Assembly (NCBI GenBank): GCA_944385365.1 | Contig: CALWWW010000012.1 | Span: 1 to 62,317 of the forward strand | DNA: 62,317 nt | DNA from: an uncultured Oscillospiraceae bacterium | GTDB lineage: Bacteria; Bacillota; Clostridia; Oscillospirales; Oscillospiraceae | Direction of reading: 5' to 3' | Shown: piece by piece, positions 34,072 through 42,692 of the stretch | Layout: each line of letters opens with the position of its first letter | Numbering within the stretch: position 1 is the first letter of the stretch | Translations under genes and position numbers: made by a program | Notes under the pieces: model-generated | Told to the model about the DNA's origin: nothing | Databases searched by the model: none | The model's input: the letters and a program-made list of their open reading frames with translations, nothing else

Positions 34072-35216
34072 ACTCTCTCAGTCTCAAATAGCGTCTGATA
34101 GCCCGTCTGCAAAAAGCTGTGAACCAGCTGTAACGCTCCCCCCACTGCCGCTGTGTTATGGCGGTGACGGCACAACAACAGTTGATTTTCCTGTATCTCA
34201 AAGGTAGCCCGCTCCTGTACTCTCTGCAAAAGCTCCTGCAAGAGGTTCCGACTCATCTGTGCACCCACAAGTCCCCCAAGAATCACCGGGCAGTCCAGCA
34301 TGGTTACAATGCTGTTGATCGCCATTGCCAAATGCTCTGCATATCGGTGCCAAACGCGCACACAAGCCGGTTCTCCTTCCTCCAGCGCCCCAAAAAAAGC
34401 TGCCAGCGACTCCGCCTGTCCAGCCAGAACCGTGGCATTGCAGTATGCATCCAAGCAGCCATACTGCCCGCAATAGCATCGCCTGCCATCTGGTACCAGC
34501 GTCATATGCCCAAATTCTCCGCCGCGGCAATGTGCTCCCTCATAGATGCGGTTATCTATGACCAATGCGCCGCCCACGCTTTCGCTTAAGGATAAATACG
34601 CTGCGGTTCCCAAATCATTCCATTGCCATAACTCCGCAATCGCCGCCGCTTTGGCGTCATTGCAGATGGCACATGCACCCCACAGATGATCAAAGAATGC
34701 TGCTGTGGGCAGATGTTCCACTTGTAAAACATGCGAACGCACCAACATTCTGCCATCAGCGGACAAAACGCCGGGAATGGAAATGCCTGTGCCCAACAGC
34801 CTTGCTTTCTCAATCCGGTTGGATTGCAGAAACATTTGCGTCTTTTCCGAAAGCTCCGCAAAATACCCATCTGTATTGGAAAACGCAAGGGTGTGCGTAA
34901 AGGAAGCCAACTCGGCCCCCTGCAAATTTACCAGCACACCTCGCACCTGATTGGCTGTGATGTCCAGACCCAACGCCACCCTTGCCTCTGGAACAGGAAC
35001 AACTGTCTGTGCTTTTCTTCCTCCTGTGGACTCTGCCGTTCCATCATAGGCCAGCAACCCATGTTCCATCAAAAGACGCACATTTTGAGATGCAGTGGGA
35101 AGGCTGACACCCAACTGTACCGCAATGTCGGGCTTTGTAATTCTCTGCGTTTGCATAACCAACCGCAATGTGCGCCCCAGACTCTGATTGTTCATGTGTG
35201 CTGTTTGGTTCTTCAT
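34050..35216 (-). CDS. ROK family transcriptional regulator (cassette C, copy 1)
   Basis: A 388-aa ROK regulator: N-terminal winged helix with TKPDIAVQLGVSLPTASQNVRLL and a ROK domain with zinc site CYCGQYGCLDAYCNA. It is a paralogue of the next gene upstream; both have DAYCNA where the cassette A and B regulators have other residues. The start at 35216 follows GAAGAAGTGGGA; the open frame extends to 35246. It is the last gene of the leftward run before the terminator. Confidence 0.88.
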   Translation of the reverse strand: MKNQTAHMNNQSLGRTLRLVMQTQRITKPDIAVQLGVSLPTASQNVRLLMEHGLLAYDGTAESTGGRKAQTVVPVPEARVALGLDITANQVRGVLVNLQGAELASFTHTLAFSNTDGYFAELSEKTQMFLQSNRIEKARLLGTGISIPGVLSADGRMLVRSHVLQVEHLPTAAFFDHLWGACAICNDAKAAAIAELWQWNDLGTAAYLSLSESVGGALVIDNRIYEGAHCRGGEFGHMTLVPDGRRCYCGQYGCLDAYCNATVLAGQAESLAAFFGALEEGEPACVRVWHRYAEHLAMAINSIVTMLDCPVILGGLVGAQMSRNLLQELLQRVQERATFEIQENQLLLCRHRHNTAAVGGALQLVHSFLQTGYQTLFETERVTNSRRL

Positions 35217-35328
35217 TCCCACTTCTTCCCTTCTCCGCAGTCTCATCGGCCTATTTTGTCGATTGCAATCACAGCGATTTGTAAAGGGAGAAGCTTGTTT
35301 TGTGGTTGATTATTTTTCTTCCTCGCAT

Positions 35329-36453
35329 TTATACCTGATCAATAAATGCGCTGATATACATCAACGCCGCTCCCACAGCTGAGGCCTCTGTGTTATAATG
35401 GCACCCCACCAAATAATCCGGTGCCTTGTCAAAGGTGTCCAGGGCTTGCACCTTCTTTTTCAGACGGTCCAGGTATAAAGCGCTGTAGCTTCCCACATAT
35501 CCACCCAAAATAATATCGCAGTCAAACAGCATCCGAACATTGTGTACGGCTATGGAAAGGTTGTCCAAATACGCTTCCATGCGTGTATTGGCCTCGTCGT
35601 CTCCCGCTTGCAGCCGCGCAAAAAAGTCCGCCAAGTTGCCGTTTGTCAGTTCTGCCAGCACATTGGCATTACAATAGGCGTCTACACAGCCATGTTTTCC
35701 GCAATAGCACTGTTTTCCACCCGGCACCAAAATAGTATGGCCAATTTCGCCGCTGTAGTTATACTGTCCGGTATAAATCTGATTTCCCAGCATGGCGGCG
35801 CCGCCTACTGTGCCGCTCAAACTGAAGTAAAACATATCGCGCTCTGTCGGTCTTCTGCGCCACAGCTCTGCAAATCCGCCGCAGTTCGCATCATTATAAA
35901 ACAAATATGGAAACCGAATATACTCTTGAAAATATTGATAGAAATCCGAAGGAAACGGCAATACCAATTCCGTATCCAGCGTCCGATAGTCCGACGCAAC
36001 AATCGCGGGAATGCTTACCGCCACGCCCAGGACAGACTCATCCAAAATCTGATTATTCAAGAGAATGCTGTCTACCAGCTGCTTGACCTTTTGAGGGACT
36101 TTGTTGGGGTCGGAACAGCAAAATGGCTCGCGAATATCGTCAATGATGTTTCCAACCAGATCGACTACCACCGCGCTGATATGGTTACGCGTAATATCAA
36201 TTCCCACCGCAACCCTTGCCTGCGCATTGCAGGAAATCATTTTGGCGCGGCGGCCTCCGGTCGACTCATACTCCCCTGTCTCCAGAATCAGTTCCTGCTC
36301 CATCAAGGTAGCAAGATTCTGGGTAACCGTCGGCAAGCTGATACGAAGTTCATATGCAATTTCCGACTTGGATGTGGTCCGTTGCTGTAAAATAAATCGA
36401 AAAATTCGATTGCGGTTAATCCGCTTGAGTTCCATATTAGGCGACTGATGCAT
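35329..36453 (-). CDS. ROK family transcriptional regulator (cassette C, copy 2)
   Basis: A 374-aa ROK regulator with winged helix SKSEIAYELRISLPTVTQNL and zinc site CYCGKHGCVDAYCNANVL. It has its own promoter (36493-36521). The ATG at 36453 has GAAGTGAG upstream; a GTG at 36465 is the alternative. Two adjacent similar repressors suggest either duplication with divided targets (the dehydrogenase/transporter operon of cassette C and perhaps another) or mixed dimers. Confidence 0.88.
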   Translation of the reverse strand: MHQSPNMELKRINRNRIFRFILQQRTTSKSEIAYELRISLPTVTQNLATLMEQELILETGEYESTGGRRAKMISCNAQARVAVGIDITRNHISAVVVDLVGNIIDDIREPFCCSDPNKVPQKVKQLVDSILLNNQILDESVLGVAVSIPAIVASDYRTLDTELVLPFPSDFYQYFQEYIRFPYLFYNDANCGGFAELWRRRPTERDMFYFSLSGTVGGAAMLGNQIYTGQYNYSGEIGHTILVPGGKQCYCGKHGCVDAYCNANVLAELTNGNLADFFARLQAGDDEANTRMEAYLDNLSIAVHNVRMLFDCDIILGGYVGSYSALYLDRLKKKVQALDTFDKAPDYLVGCHYNTEASAVGAALMYISAFIDQV

Positions 36454-36492
36454 AATGTTTCTCACTTCTGTTCAAAAATACAGTATATTTAT

Positions 36493-36521
36493 AGTATAAC
36501 AAGCCGCACTTATTGCTGCAA
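36493..36521 (-). promoter_or_regulatory. Sigma-A promoter of ROK copy 2
   Basis: Leftward TTGCAG (36521-36516), 17-bp spacer, TATACT (36498-36493), followed by an AT-rich stretch with repeated ATACT/ATATACT that may hold an operator. Confidence 0.7.
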
Positions 36522-36570
36522 CCCATTTCTCTGAATTTCTCTTCTTGTTGGCAAGCCCATCCCTATATAC

Positions 36571-36607
36571 AGTCAGCGGGCAGGGCATCTCGTCCTGTCC
36601 GCTGGCT
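36571..36607 (-). terminator. Hairpin after the sorbitol-type dehydrogenase gene
   Basis: AGTCAGCGGGCAGG pairs with CCTGTCCGCTGGCT apart from wobble positions, 9-nt loop, 20 bp after the dehydrogenase stop. No U-tract; probable terminator. Confidence 0.6.
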
Positions 36608-36626
36608 GTTATGACTGAACTTCATC

Positions 36627-37661
36627 TCAAAGAGCAATGATGCCCTTGACTACATTTTCCGCATCGGCAATCACCGTATCAAAGGCTTGCTTCGCATCCT
36701 CAAATTGGAACTCATGCGTTACAATCTGCTTTACATCAATGCTGCCGTCCGCAATGGCATGAATTGCAGTCGGGTAGAGATTTCTGTAGCGGAAAACCGA
36801 CTTGATGGTCAGCTCCTTATTCATGACCTGCGCCATGTTGTAAGTCAGATCGGCATCCACCGCCAAACCGACCAGAACAACTGTGCCGCCCATTTTGGCA
36901 AAGAACGGCGTCTGGTAAATGGTTTTCGGCGATCCAGCCGTTTCAATGACAACGTCCGCGCCGCGGTCGCCCAGCAATTCCTGAATCCGCTGTTCCACGT
37001 TTTCCGTCCGTGCGTTGATCACATGGTTGGCGCCGAGTTTCTTTGCAAACTCCAGGCGCTTCTCAAAGAGGTCCACCACAATCACATTGGATGCGCCCAT
37101 CGCCTTAGCCGACAGCAGCGTTACCAGACCAATACAGCCCGATCCCAAAATTACCACGCTGTCACCCAGGCCCACGTTGCCCTGCTTGCAGGCATGCAGA
37201 CCAACCGCGAGGGGTTCCACCAGTGCGCCCTCCTTGGTGGAAACATTATCCGGCAGCAGGAAGCACATATCTGCCGGATGCTTTACATAGTTCTGCAAAG
37301 CCCCCTGTACCGGCGGCGTCGCAAAGAAAATAACGTCTTTGCAAAGATTGTATTTTCCTTCCTTGCACTGCTCGCAGTGGCCGCAAGTAATACCCGGCTC
37401 CAGGGCTACACGATCTCCCACATGCAGATGCTTGACAGCAGTGCCCACCTGCGTCACAGTGCCCGCCACTTCGTGTCCAAGGATGAATTCTCCTTCCACC
37501 ACGTAGTCGCCGATGCGGCCTTTGTTATAATAATGTACATCGGAACCGCAAATGCCACAGTACTCGATTTTTACCACTACGTCTTCCGGTCCCGGTTCCG
37601 GCATTGGGACCTCTTTGAAAAACATGGTGTTGACATCAGTCATATAGGCTGCTCGATTCAT
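36627..37661 (-). CDS. Sorbitol/xylitol-type zinc dehydrogenase (cassette C)
   Basis: A 344-aa medium-chain dehydrogenase close to L-iditol/sorbitol and xylitol dehydrogenases, which oxidise polyols to ketoses with NAD. It shows CGICGSDVHYY and GHEVAG for the catalytic zinc, four structural cysteines in CGHCEQCKEGKYNLC and the nucleotide motif LGSGCIGL. AAAGGAGG precedes the ATG. It follows the cassette C transporter, past a hairpin, so the imported compound may be a polyol such as sorbitol or xylitol. Confidence 0.92.
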   Translation of the reverse strand: MNRAAYMTDVNTMFFKEVPMPEPGPEDVVVKIEYCGICGSDVHYYNKGRIGDYVVEGEFILGHEVAGTVTQVGTAVKHLHVGDRVALEPGITCGHCEQCKEGKYNLCKDVIFFATPPVQGALQNYVKHPADMCFLLPDNVSTKEGALVEPLAVGLHACKQGNVGLGDSVVILGSGCIGLVTLLSAKAMGASNVIVVDLFEKRLEFAKKLGANHVINARTENVEQRIQELLGDRGADVVIETAGSPKTIYQTPFFAKMGGTVVLVGLAVDADLTYNMAQVMNKELTIKSVFRYRNLYPTAIHAIADGSIDVKQIVTHEFQFEDAKQAFDTVIADAENVVKGIIAL

Positions 37662-37707
37662 ATTGTATTCCTCCTTTGAGTGCTTTCCTTGTCTGTTTTA
37701 CGCATCT

Positions 37708-37756
37708 GCCCCTCAAAAGCAGCTTTACTGGATCGCATAGACTACTTTTGAGGGGC
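37708..37756 (-). terminator. Hairpin between binding protein and dehydrogenase genes (cassette C)
   Basis: A perfect 12-bp stem, GCCCCTCAAAAG with CTTTTGAGGGGC, with a 25-nt loop. It probably reduces read-through into the dehydrogenase gene; no U-tract. Confidence 0.55.
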
Positions 37757-37813
37757 TTATATTCAGAATGGATTCATCCGCTGATAGACACTGTGCTTAC
37801 AGTGTTTCCGATG

Positions 37814-38890
37814 TTATCCCAGAATCGATTCCACCGTACCGGCTGTATAGCCGTGTGCGGCAGCTTCTTCCTCCGTAATCTGCCCCTGGTCAATGTACAT
37901 CTGAATGAACTGATCCACATTTTCCGATGTGCACAGCAGGGAGTCCACGCTGGTCTGCACCACAGTTTCCTCTCCGGTCAACAGCTTATAGGCAGCTTCC
38001 AAATTGGCAGCGGCCAATGCGGGAGGATTCTGATAAACAGCCGCCGTGTAAACGCCGTCTTTGATCGCCAGAACCGTTTTGGCCAGGCAGTCCACAGAAT
38101 ACACCAGCATGCCGTCATACGTGGGATCATCTTTGACCGCCTCATACGCACCATTGCCGAGCAGGTCCGCTGTGGTCATCATGCAGTCAATGCGGCCAAA
38201 GGAGGTAGCCCAGTCTTCCATCGTGACCATGGCAGCCGCTTCGGTAGCTTCTTCCACCATATAGTCGCCGATAATTTTAATATCGTCACGTTTGCTTACA
38301 AAATAATCCTGAATAGCCTGATAGCGCTGGGTCGTGTGGAAGTTGCCGGGCATGCAGTTCAAAATACCAACCACAGCACCTTCCGGCGCCGCCTCCGCAG
38401 CCAGCTCCGCAATCATCTGGCCCTGTGCGTAGGGATCGCCATCCACCCAGGAACCGCCTTCCAGTTCCCGAATGGCCGCGTTGGTCGTAATGCAGTAGAT
38501 GCCTGCATCGAGAATCTTCTGGCAGTAGGGCATCTGCAAATTGCCGTCATTGGGCTGAATGATAATGCAGTCATATTCCTTTGTAATGCAGTCTTCAATC
38601 AGCGAGTTTTCTTTTTCATTGTCCGTCTGTGCATCAAATACATCCAGTGTAAACGTATCTTTATACTCCTCTGCCTGCGTGATAAACTGGTTGGCCAACT
38701 CGGCGGCAAAGGGGTCCGACTGATTTCTGGCGATATAGGCCACGCGGTAGGTTGCATCTCCACCAGACTCTTCGGTTGTATCAGAGGTCTGTGCATTGCC
38801 CTGGGTATCCTCTGTACTTTCCTTGGACGAACAGGCGAACATCGAACAGGTCATGGCCATTGCAAGCAGAAGCGCGAACAGTTTTTTCAT
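37814..38890 (-). CDS. Sugar/polyol-binding lipoprotein (cassette C transporter)
   Basis: A 358-aa lipoprotein with lipobox MFAC near residue 18 and a type I periplasmic fold (YRVAYIARNQSDPFAAELAN, then IIIQPNDGNLQMPYCQKIL). GGAGG precedes the ATG at 38890; the longer frame to 38953 is rejected. It lies downstream of its permease and ATPase genes, unlike in cassettes A and D. Ligand unknown; the dehydrogenase behind it suggests a polyol. Confidence 0.92.
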   Translation of the reverse strand: MKKLFALLLAMAMTCSMFACSSKESTEDTQGNAQTSDTTEESGGDATYRVAYIARNQSDPFAAELANQFITQAEEYKDTFTLDVFDAQTDNEKENSLIEDCITKEYDCIIIQPNDGNLQMPYCQKILDAGIYCITTNAAIRELEGGSWVDGDPYAQGQMIAELAAEAAPEGAVVGILNCMPGNFHTTQRYQAIQDYFVSKRDDIKIIGDYMVEEATEAAAMVTMEDWATSFGRIDCMMTTADLLGNGAYEAVKDDPTYDGMLVYSVDCLAKTVLAIKDGVYTAAVYQNPPALAAANLEAAYKLLTGEETVVQTSVDSLLCTSENVDQFIQMYIDQGQITEEEAAAHGYTAGTVESILG

Positions 38891-38949
38891 GGTACATACC
38901 TCCAATTTATTATTCAGACCGTTCACCCGGCCTGAGATTACAGAATGTC

Positions 38950-39921
38950 TCATTTCCCTTTGCGATACGTGTTACGGGATTTGGAATAAATGTCCCAGAT
39001 CACGGCCACCGCAATGATAGCGCCGCGAACCATTTGCTGAATATACGAATCAATCGTCATCAAATTCATGATGTTGCTCAAGAATCCGACCACAAATGCG
39101 CCGACCACGGTTCCCCAAGGCGTGCCAATACCGCCTGTGAAGCTGGTACCGCCTACAATGGTTGCAGTCAGTGCGTCCATTTCATATCCATCCGCACCGG
39201 CCGGCAGACCGCCGTTGACGCGGGACATGAATAGGACAGCCGCAATACCAACTAACACGCCATGTAATAAGTATGCCTTCATAATAACCATGTTTGTATT
39301 GATGCCGGATGCGTTGGCAGCTTCCGCATTGCCGCCCACAGCATAGGTGGAACGGCCCCAACGGGTATGATGCATCAGGTAAGCCACAATCAAAAAGATA
39401 ACCAGCATAAAAACAACAGGAATGGGCACCGGTCCCAGAGATCCCTGGCCTACCACCGTATAATCCCCAATCTCATAGACGTTTTGTCCATTGGTGATAT
39501 ACAGAGCAGCGCCTCTTGCAACCATTTGCGTGGCCAGCGTCGCAATAAACGCGGGCGCTTTAAACTTGGTAACCATTATGCCATTGAGGAAGTTGATAAA
39601 CAGTGAGATCAGGATTGCCACAGCAAAGGCCAGCAGCATGCTGCCGGTTGCTTTATAGGACATGACGGACAATACGCCAGAAAATGCAATGACGGAACCT
39701 GCCGACAAATCCAGGGCGCCGCAGATGATCAGCGCCATTTCACCCAAAGCCACAATGATGGTGACCGACTGCTGCCGGCAGACGTTCAACAAATTGTTGA
39801 CGGTCAAGAAGTTACTGTCCGCAATGGTGCACATGACCATAATAATAATCAGAATCAAAATAATGCTGTATTTTGAGATGATTTTGCGGAAATTCACATT
39901 TTTTGTTTCAATCTGATTCAT
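38950..39921 (-). CDS. Ribose-type ABC transporter permease (cassette C)
   Basis: A 323-aa RbsC-family permease with ICGALDLSAGSVIAFSG and AVGGNAEAANASGINTN. Start at 39921 with AGGAGG; the ATPase stop overlaps it as ATGA, so the two subunits are translated in coupling. Eight or more hydrophobic helices. Confidence 0.93.
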   Translation of the reverse strand: MNQIETKNVNFRKIISKYSIILILIIIMVMCTIADSNFLTVNNLLNVCRQQSVTIIVALGEMALIICGALDLSAGSVIAFSGVLSVMSYKATGSMLLAFAVAILISLFINFLNGIMVTKFKAPAFIATLATQMVARGAALYITNGQNVYEIGDYTVVGQGSLGPVPIPVVFMLVIFLIVAYLMHHTRWGRSTYAVGGNAEAANASGINTNMVIMKAYLLHGVLVGIAAVLFMSRVNGGLPAGADGYEMDALTATIVGGTSFTGGIGTPWGTVVGAFVVGFLSNIMNLMTIDSYIQQMVRGAIIAVAVIWDIYSKSRNTYRKGK

Positions 39922-41435
39922 TGTGCCAATTCCTCCTCGTTTCGATGGACCGCAATCGCCAGCTGCATAATTGCCTCCTGTGAAAACTGATCCCGCGTCA
40001 GCATACCGCTGATATGCCCTTCGCACATCACATAAATGCGATCACAAACGCCAATCAGCTCCGGCAGTTCCGAGGAAATCATAATAATTCCCTTACCGTC
40101 CAGTGCAAACTGATTCATTAGATTGTATATCTCACGCTTTGCACCAACGTCGATGCCTCTGGTCGGTTCGTCTGCAATCAGCACGTCGGGGTTACACAGC
40201 AACCACTTGGCAAAAATCACCTTTTGCTGATTTCCGCCGCTCAGTGTCTGGATGGGCGTCTCATAATTGGCCGTTTTCACGTGCATTTTTTCACAGGATT
40301 CTGCAACCAGTTTTTGTTCTTCTCTTGGATGCAGCCTTCCGCCGGTAAAAATCCGTTCCAGAGATGCCAGCGTCGTATTTTCCCGAACACTCAGAATCGG
40401 AATAATACCGCTTCTGCGCCGGTCTTCCGTCAGCATTGCGATGCCGTTTTGAATGCTCTGCCGCACATTTTTAATTGTGACCTGTTTTTGATTGATAAAA
40501 ATGCTTCCGGAATCATACGGGTCCAATCCAAAGATGGCGCGCATGGTCTCCGTTCGTCCTGCACCCATCAGTCCGGCAAAGCCCACAATCTCACCGCCGT
40601 GAAGATGAAAACTCACATCTTGAAACACTCCGTTTCTCGTGAGATGTTCCACACGCAGAAGTTCCTTCCCCACCTTTGTTTCCACTTTGGGATATTGGTT
40701 TTCTATCTTACGATTGACCATGTACTCCACCACCTGATCAACCGTTATGTCTTTCGCATTTGCTGTAATGATGGACCGGCCATCGCGGAAAATTGTAATT
40801 TCATCCGCAATTCTGAAGATTTCGTCCATCTTATGCGAAATATAAATAATGCTGGCACCCCGCGCCTTCAGCTCTTCAATTTTCGCAAATAATTTGTCGA
40901 CCTCTTTATTGGTAATGGCGGAAGTAGGCTCATCCATAATGATGATCTGTGCGTCATTGGACACAGCTTTCAGAATTTCCAGCATCTGAATATCTGAAAC
41001 GCTCAAACTGCGGAGCTTCACGTCTGGTTGATACGGCAGGCCTTCTTTTTTCAGCAGTTCTGTCGTATAGGTGCGGATATATTTCCAGTCAATCCCGGGG
41101 CCTTTGCGCGGCCAGTTTCCAAGCCACAGGTTTTCTTCCAGCGTCATATCCGGGACATAGGAAAGTTCTTGGAAAATCATAGCAATTCCATGCTTTTTGG
41201 CATCCAGTGGGTCCTTAATGGAAACTTTTTGCCCATTGATCAAAATATCGCCTTCGTCCTGCTTGTATACACCGTCGATAATCTTCATCAACGTGGACTT
41301 GCCAGCACCATTCTCACCGCAAAGAACATGCACGGTTCCTTTTTTTAATTTGAAATTTACTTTGTCCAAGGCCTTTACGCCTGGAAATGTTTTTGTAATG
41401 TTAGATAATTCCAAAACATTGTTTTCGGCTCCCAT
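39918..41435 (-). CDS. Ribose-type ABC transporter ATPase (cassette C)
   Basis: A 505-aa two-domain ATPase: GENGAGKST and IIMDEPTSA in domain 1; LMGAGRTET, LSGGNQQK and IADEPTRGID in domain 2. The start at 41435 has AAAGGGG upstream; an ATG at 41471 in the same frame is less well supported. It is the first gene of the cassette C operon, driven by a promoter with a 15-bp-arm palindrome just upstream. Confidence 0.94.
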   Translation of the reverse strand: MGAENNVLELSNITKTFPGVKALDKVNFKLKKGTVHVLCGENGAGKSTLMKIIDGVYKQDEGDILINGQKVSIKDPLDAKKHGIAMIFQELSYVPDMTLEENLWLGNWPRKGPGIDWKYIRTYTTELLKKEGLPYQPDVKLRSLSVSDIQMLEILKAVSNDAQIIIMDEPTSAITNKEVDKLFAKIEELKARGASIIYISHKMDEIFRIADEITIFRDGRSIITANAKDITVDQVVEYMVNRKIENQYPKVETKVGKELLRVEHLTRNGVFQDVSFHLHGGEIVGFAGLMGAGRTETMRAIFGLDPYDSGSIFINQKQVTIKNVRQSIQNGIAMLTEDRRRSGIIPILSVRENTTLASLERIFTGGRLHPREEQKLVAESCEKMHVKTANYETPIQTLSGGNQQKVIFAKWLLCNPDVLIADEPTRGIDVGAKREIYNLMNQFALDGKGIIMISSELPELIGVCDRIYVMCEGHISGMLTRDQFSQEAIMQLAIAVHRNEEELAQ

Positions 41436-41554
41436 GGACAGCACCCCTTTGATGACTGATTCATTTTTCAATACCCGTCTCAGAAATGAAATGACTTTTA
41501 AATATTTATTTATATAATACTTTTATAAAATGTCTTTCATATCTGATATTTGAC

Positions 41555-41582
41555 ATTATAGCACAAGTTCGTTGATAAGCAA
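41555..41582 (-). promoter_or_regulatory. Promoter of the cassette C operon
   Basis: Leftward TTGCTT (41582-41577), 16-bp spacer, TATAAT (41560-41555) with TGC in front (extended -10). Confidence 0.7.
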
Positions 41583-41590
41583 GACAAATT

Positions 41591-41625
41591 TTTATGCACT
41601 TTTACTTTTTGTAAAAGTGCATAAA
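41591..41625. promoter_or_regulatory. 35-bp palindrome upstream of the cassette C promoter
   Basis: TTTATGCACTTTTAC and GTAAAAGTGCATAAA are perfect 15-bp inverted arms around T5. It lies directly behind the -35, a site for a regulator (one of the two ROK proteins is the nearest candidate) or an RNA hairpin if transcribed. Confidence 0.6.
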
Positions 41626-41821
41626 TACTATTTTTTATTTTTTCCACTGTTGTCTCTTGAAATTTTGATGGACTATTCAACTTTTATAAATAACCTATCC
41701 ATACTTTATTCAATATCGCAATAGCCACACAATTTAAAGTTTTTACGATTCAGCGCTGAGCACACCAACCATACAAACCTTGCACGCAATCCCCCATACA
41801 AACGCAGCTGCATCAAGAGCA

Positions 41822-41865
41822 CAAAAAAGCAGGGGAACAAACACAAAAAGGCTTGTCCCCCTGCT
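41822..41865 (-). terminator. Rho-independent terminator of the cassette D operon
   Basis: Leftward, AGCAGGGGGACAA pairs with TTGTTCCCCTGCT (one mismatch) and is followed by T6. It is placed 50 bp after the GATase-like gene. Confidence 0.8.
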
Positions 41866-41915
41866 CTATTATGAAGTCGCGCTTTTCTCGCTTGAAAATC
41901 AATCCATCGGCTTGT

Positions 41916-42659
41916 TTACGCCGTCATCCAATCAACCAGGTTCCCCCACAAGCGGGTAAACCCGTCCCAAGTGCAAAATTCCTTTGGCGCCCAATGGGGT
42001 GCACAGTCCGTGGCGTAGGCACAGACCCTGCCCTTGCCGTACTGACCTAAAACCACCAGCGGATCGTCTCCAATTCTGGCTACCACACTGCTGCCCTCCT
42101 TGGGCAGCAGACGATTATAGCCCAGAACCGCAGGCCATTGATCCGGCATCCCGGCCATAACCGGGTGGGCGCTGTCGGTCACCATCGGTGTCAAGCCCTG
42201 GCTACACTCCACCCGATCGTCGCCTTCCAACAGTGTCACCGGCAGAATGTCTTCAATGGCAGTCCGTTTATAGCAGCCGCGGCCCTGGATGCCCTGGAAG
42301 GTCAGATAGCCGCCTATCATCACAAAGGCGCCGCCGTTACGTACATACTCCCGCACCAATTCCAGTTTATTGACCGTGGGAATCAACCGCTGGAATACAT
42401 TCATGGGCAGATTCATGGTATTGGCGCCCACGTCGCTGAACAGAACCATATCATATTCCGCCAGCCCCTCAACTGTCGTGGGGAACCGCTCCTCTACCAA
42501 ATGCGAGGGAATATGGTGGAATTCCACTCCTGCTGCCTCCAGCGCCGCCTGGATATACTCGGTAGCCTGCTCGTAGTAGTCGAAGGAGAAGGTATCAAAG
42601 CCCTTGGATTCCGTCACATGGACATGCCAGCTCTCGCCGACAAACAGAACTTTTTTCAT
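41916..42659 (-). CDS. GATase1-like protein (glutamine amidotransferase fold) of cassette D
   Basis: A 247-aa protein with a Rossmann-like start (MKKVLFVGESWHVHV), LFSDVGANTMNLP and GGAFVMIGGYLTFQGIQG, and VLGQYGKGRVCAYATDCAPHWAP. This matches the putative glutamine amidotransferase-like family often found with sugar catabolic genes. No nucleophilic elbow of the GxCxG type is visible, so amidotransferase activity is doubtful; related ThuA-like proteins act on sugars. AAGGAG precedes the ATG. It is the last gene of the cassette D operon. Confidence 0.75.
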   Translation of the reverse strand: MKKVLFVGESWHVHVTESKGFDTFSFDYYEQATEYIQAALEAAGVEFHHIPSHLVEERFPTTVEGLAEYDMVLFSDVGANTMNLPMNVFQRLIPTVNKLELVREYVRNGGAFVMIGGYLTFQGIQGRGCYKRTAIEDILPVTLLEGDDRVECSQGLTPMVTDSAHPVMAGMPDQWPAVLGYNRLLPKEGSSVVARIGDDPLVVLGQYGKGRVCAYATDCAPHWAPKEFCTWDGFTRLWGNLVDWMTA

Positions 42660-42692
42660 GATGCGCTCCTTTCTGTACAGTGGGGGCTGCTG

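Larger units (their letters stand above)
41436..41915. other. Gene-free region between cassettes C and D
   Basis: About 480 bp, strongly AT-rich on the left. It holds the cassette C promoter (41555-41582), a large palindrome (41591-41625), the sequence ACTTTTATAAA twice (near 41518 and 41683) and the terminator of cassette D (41822-41865). No coding frame is supported. Confidence 0.6.
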
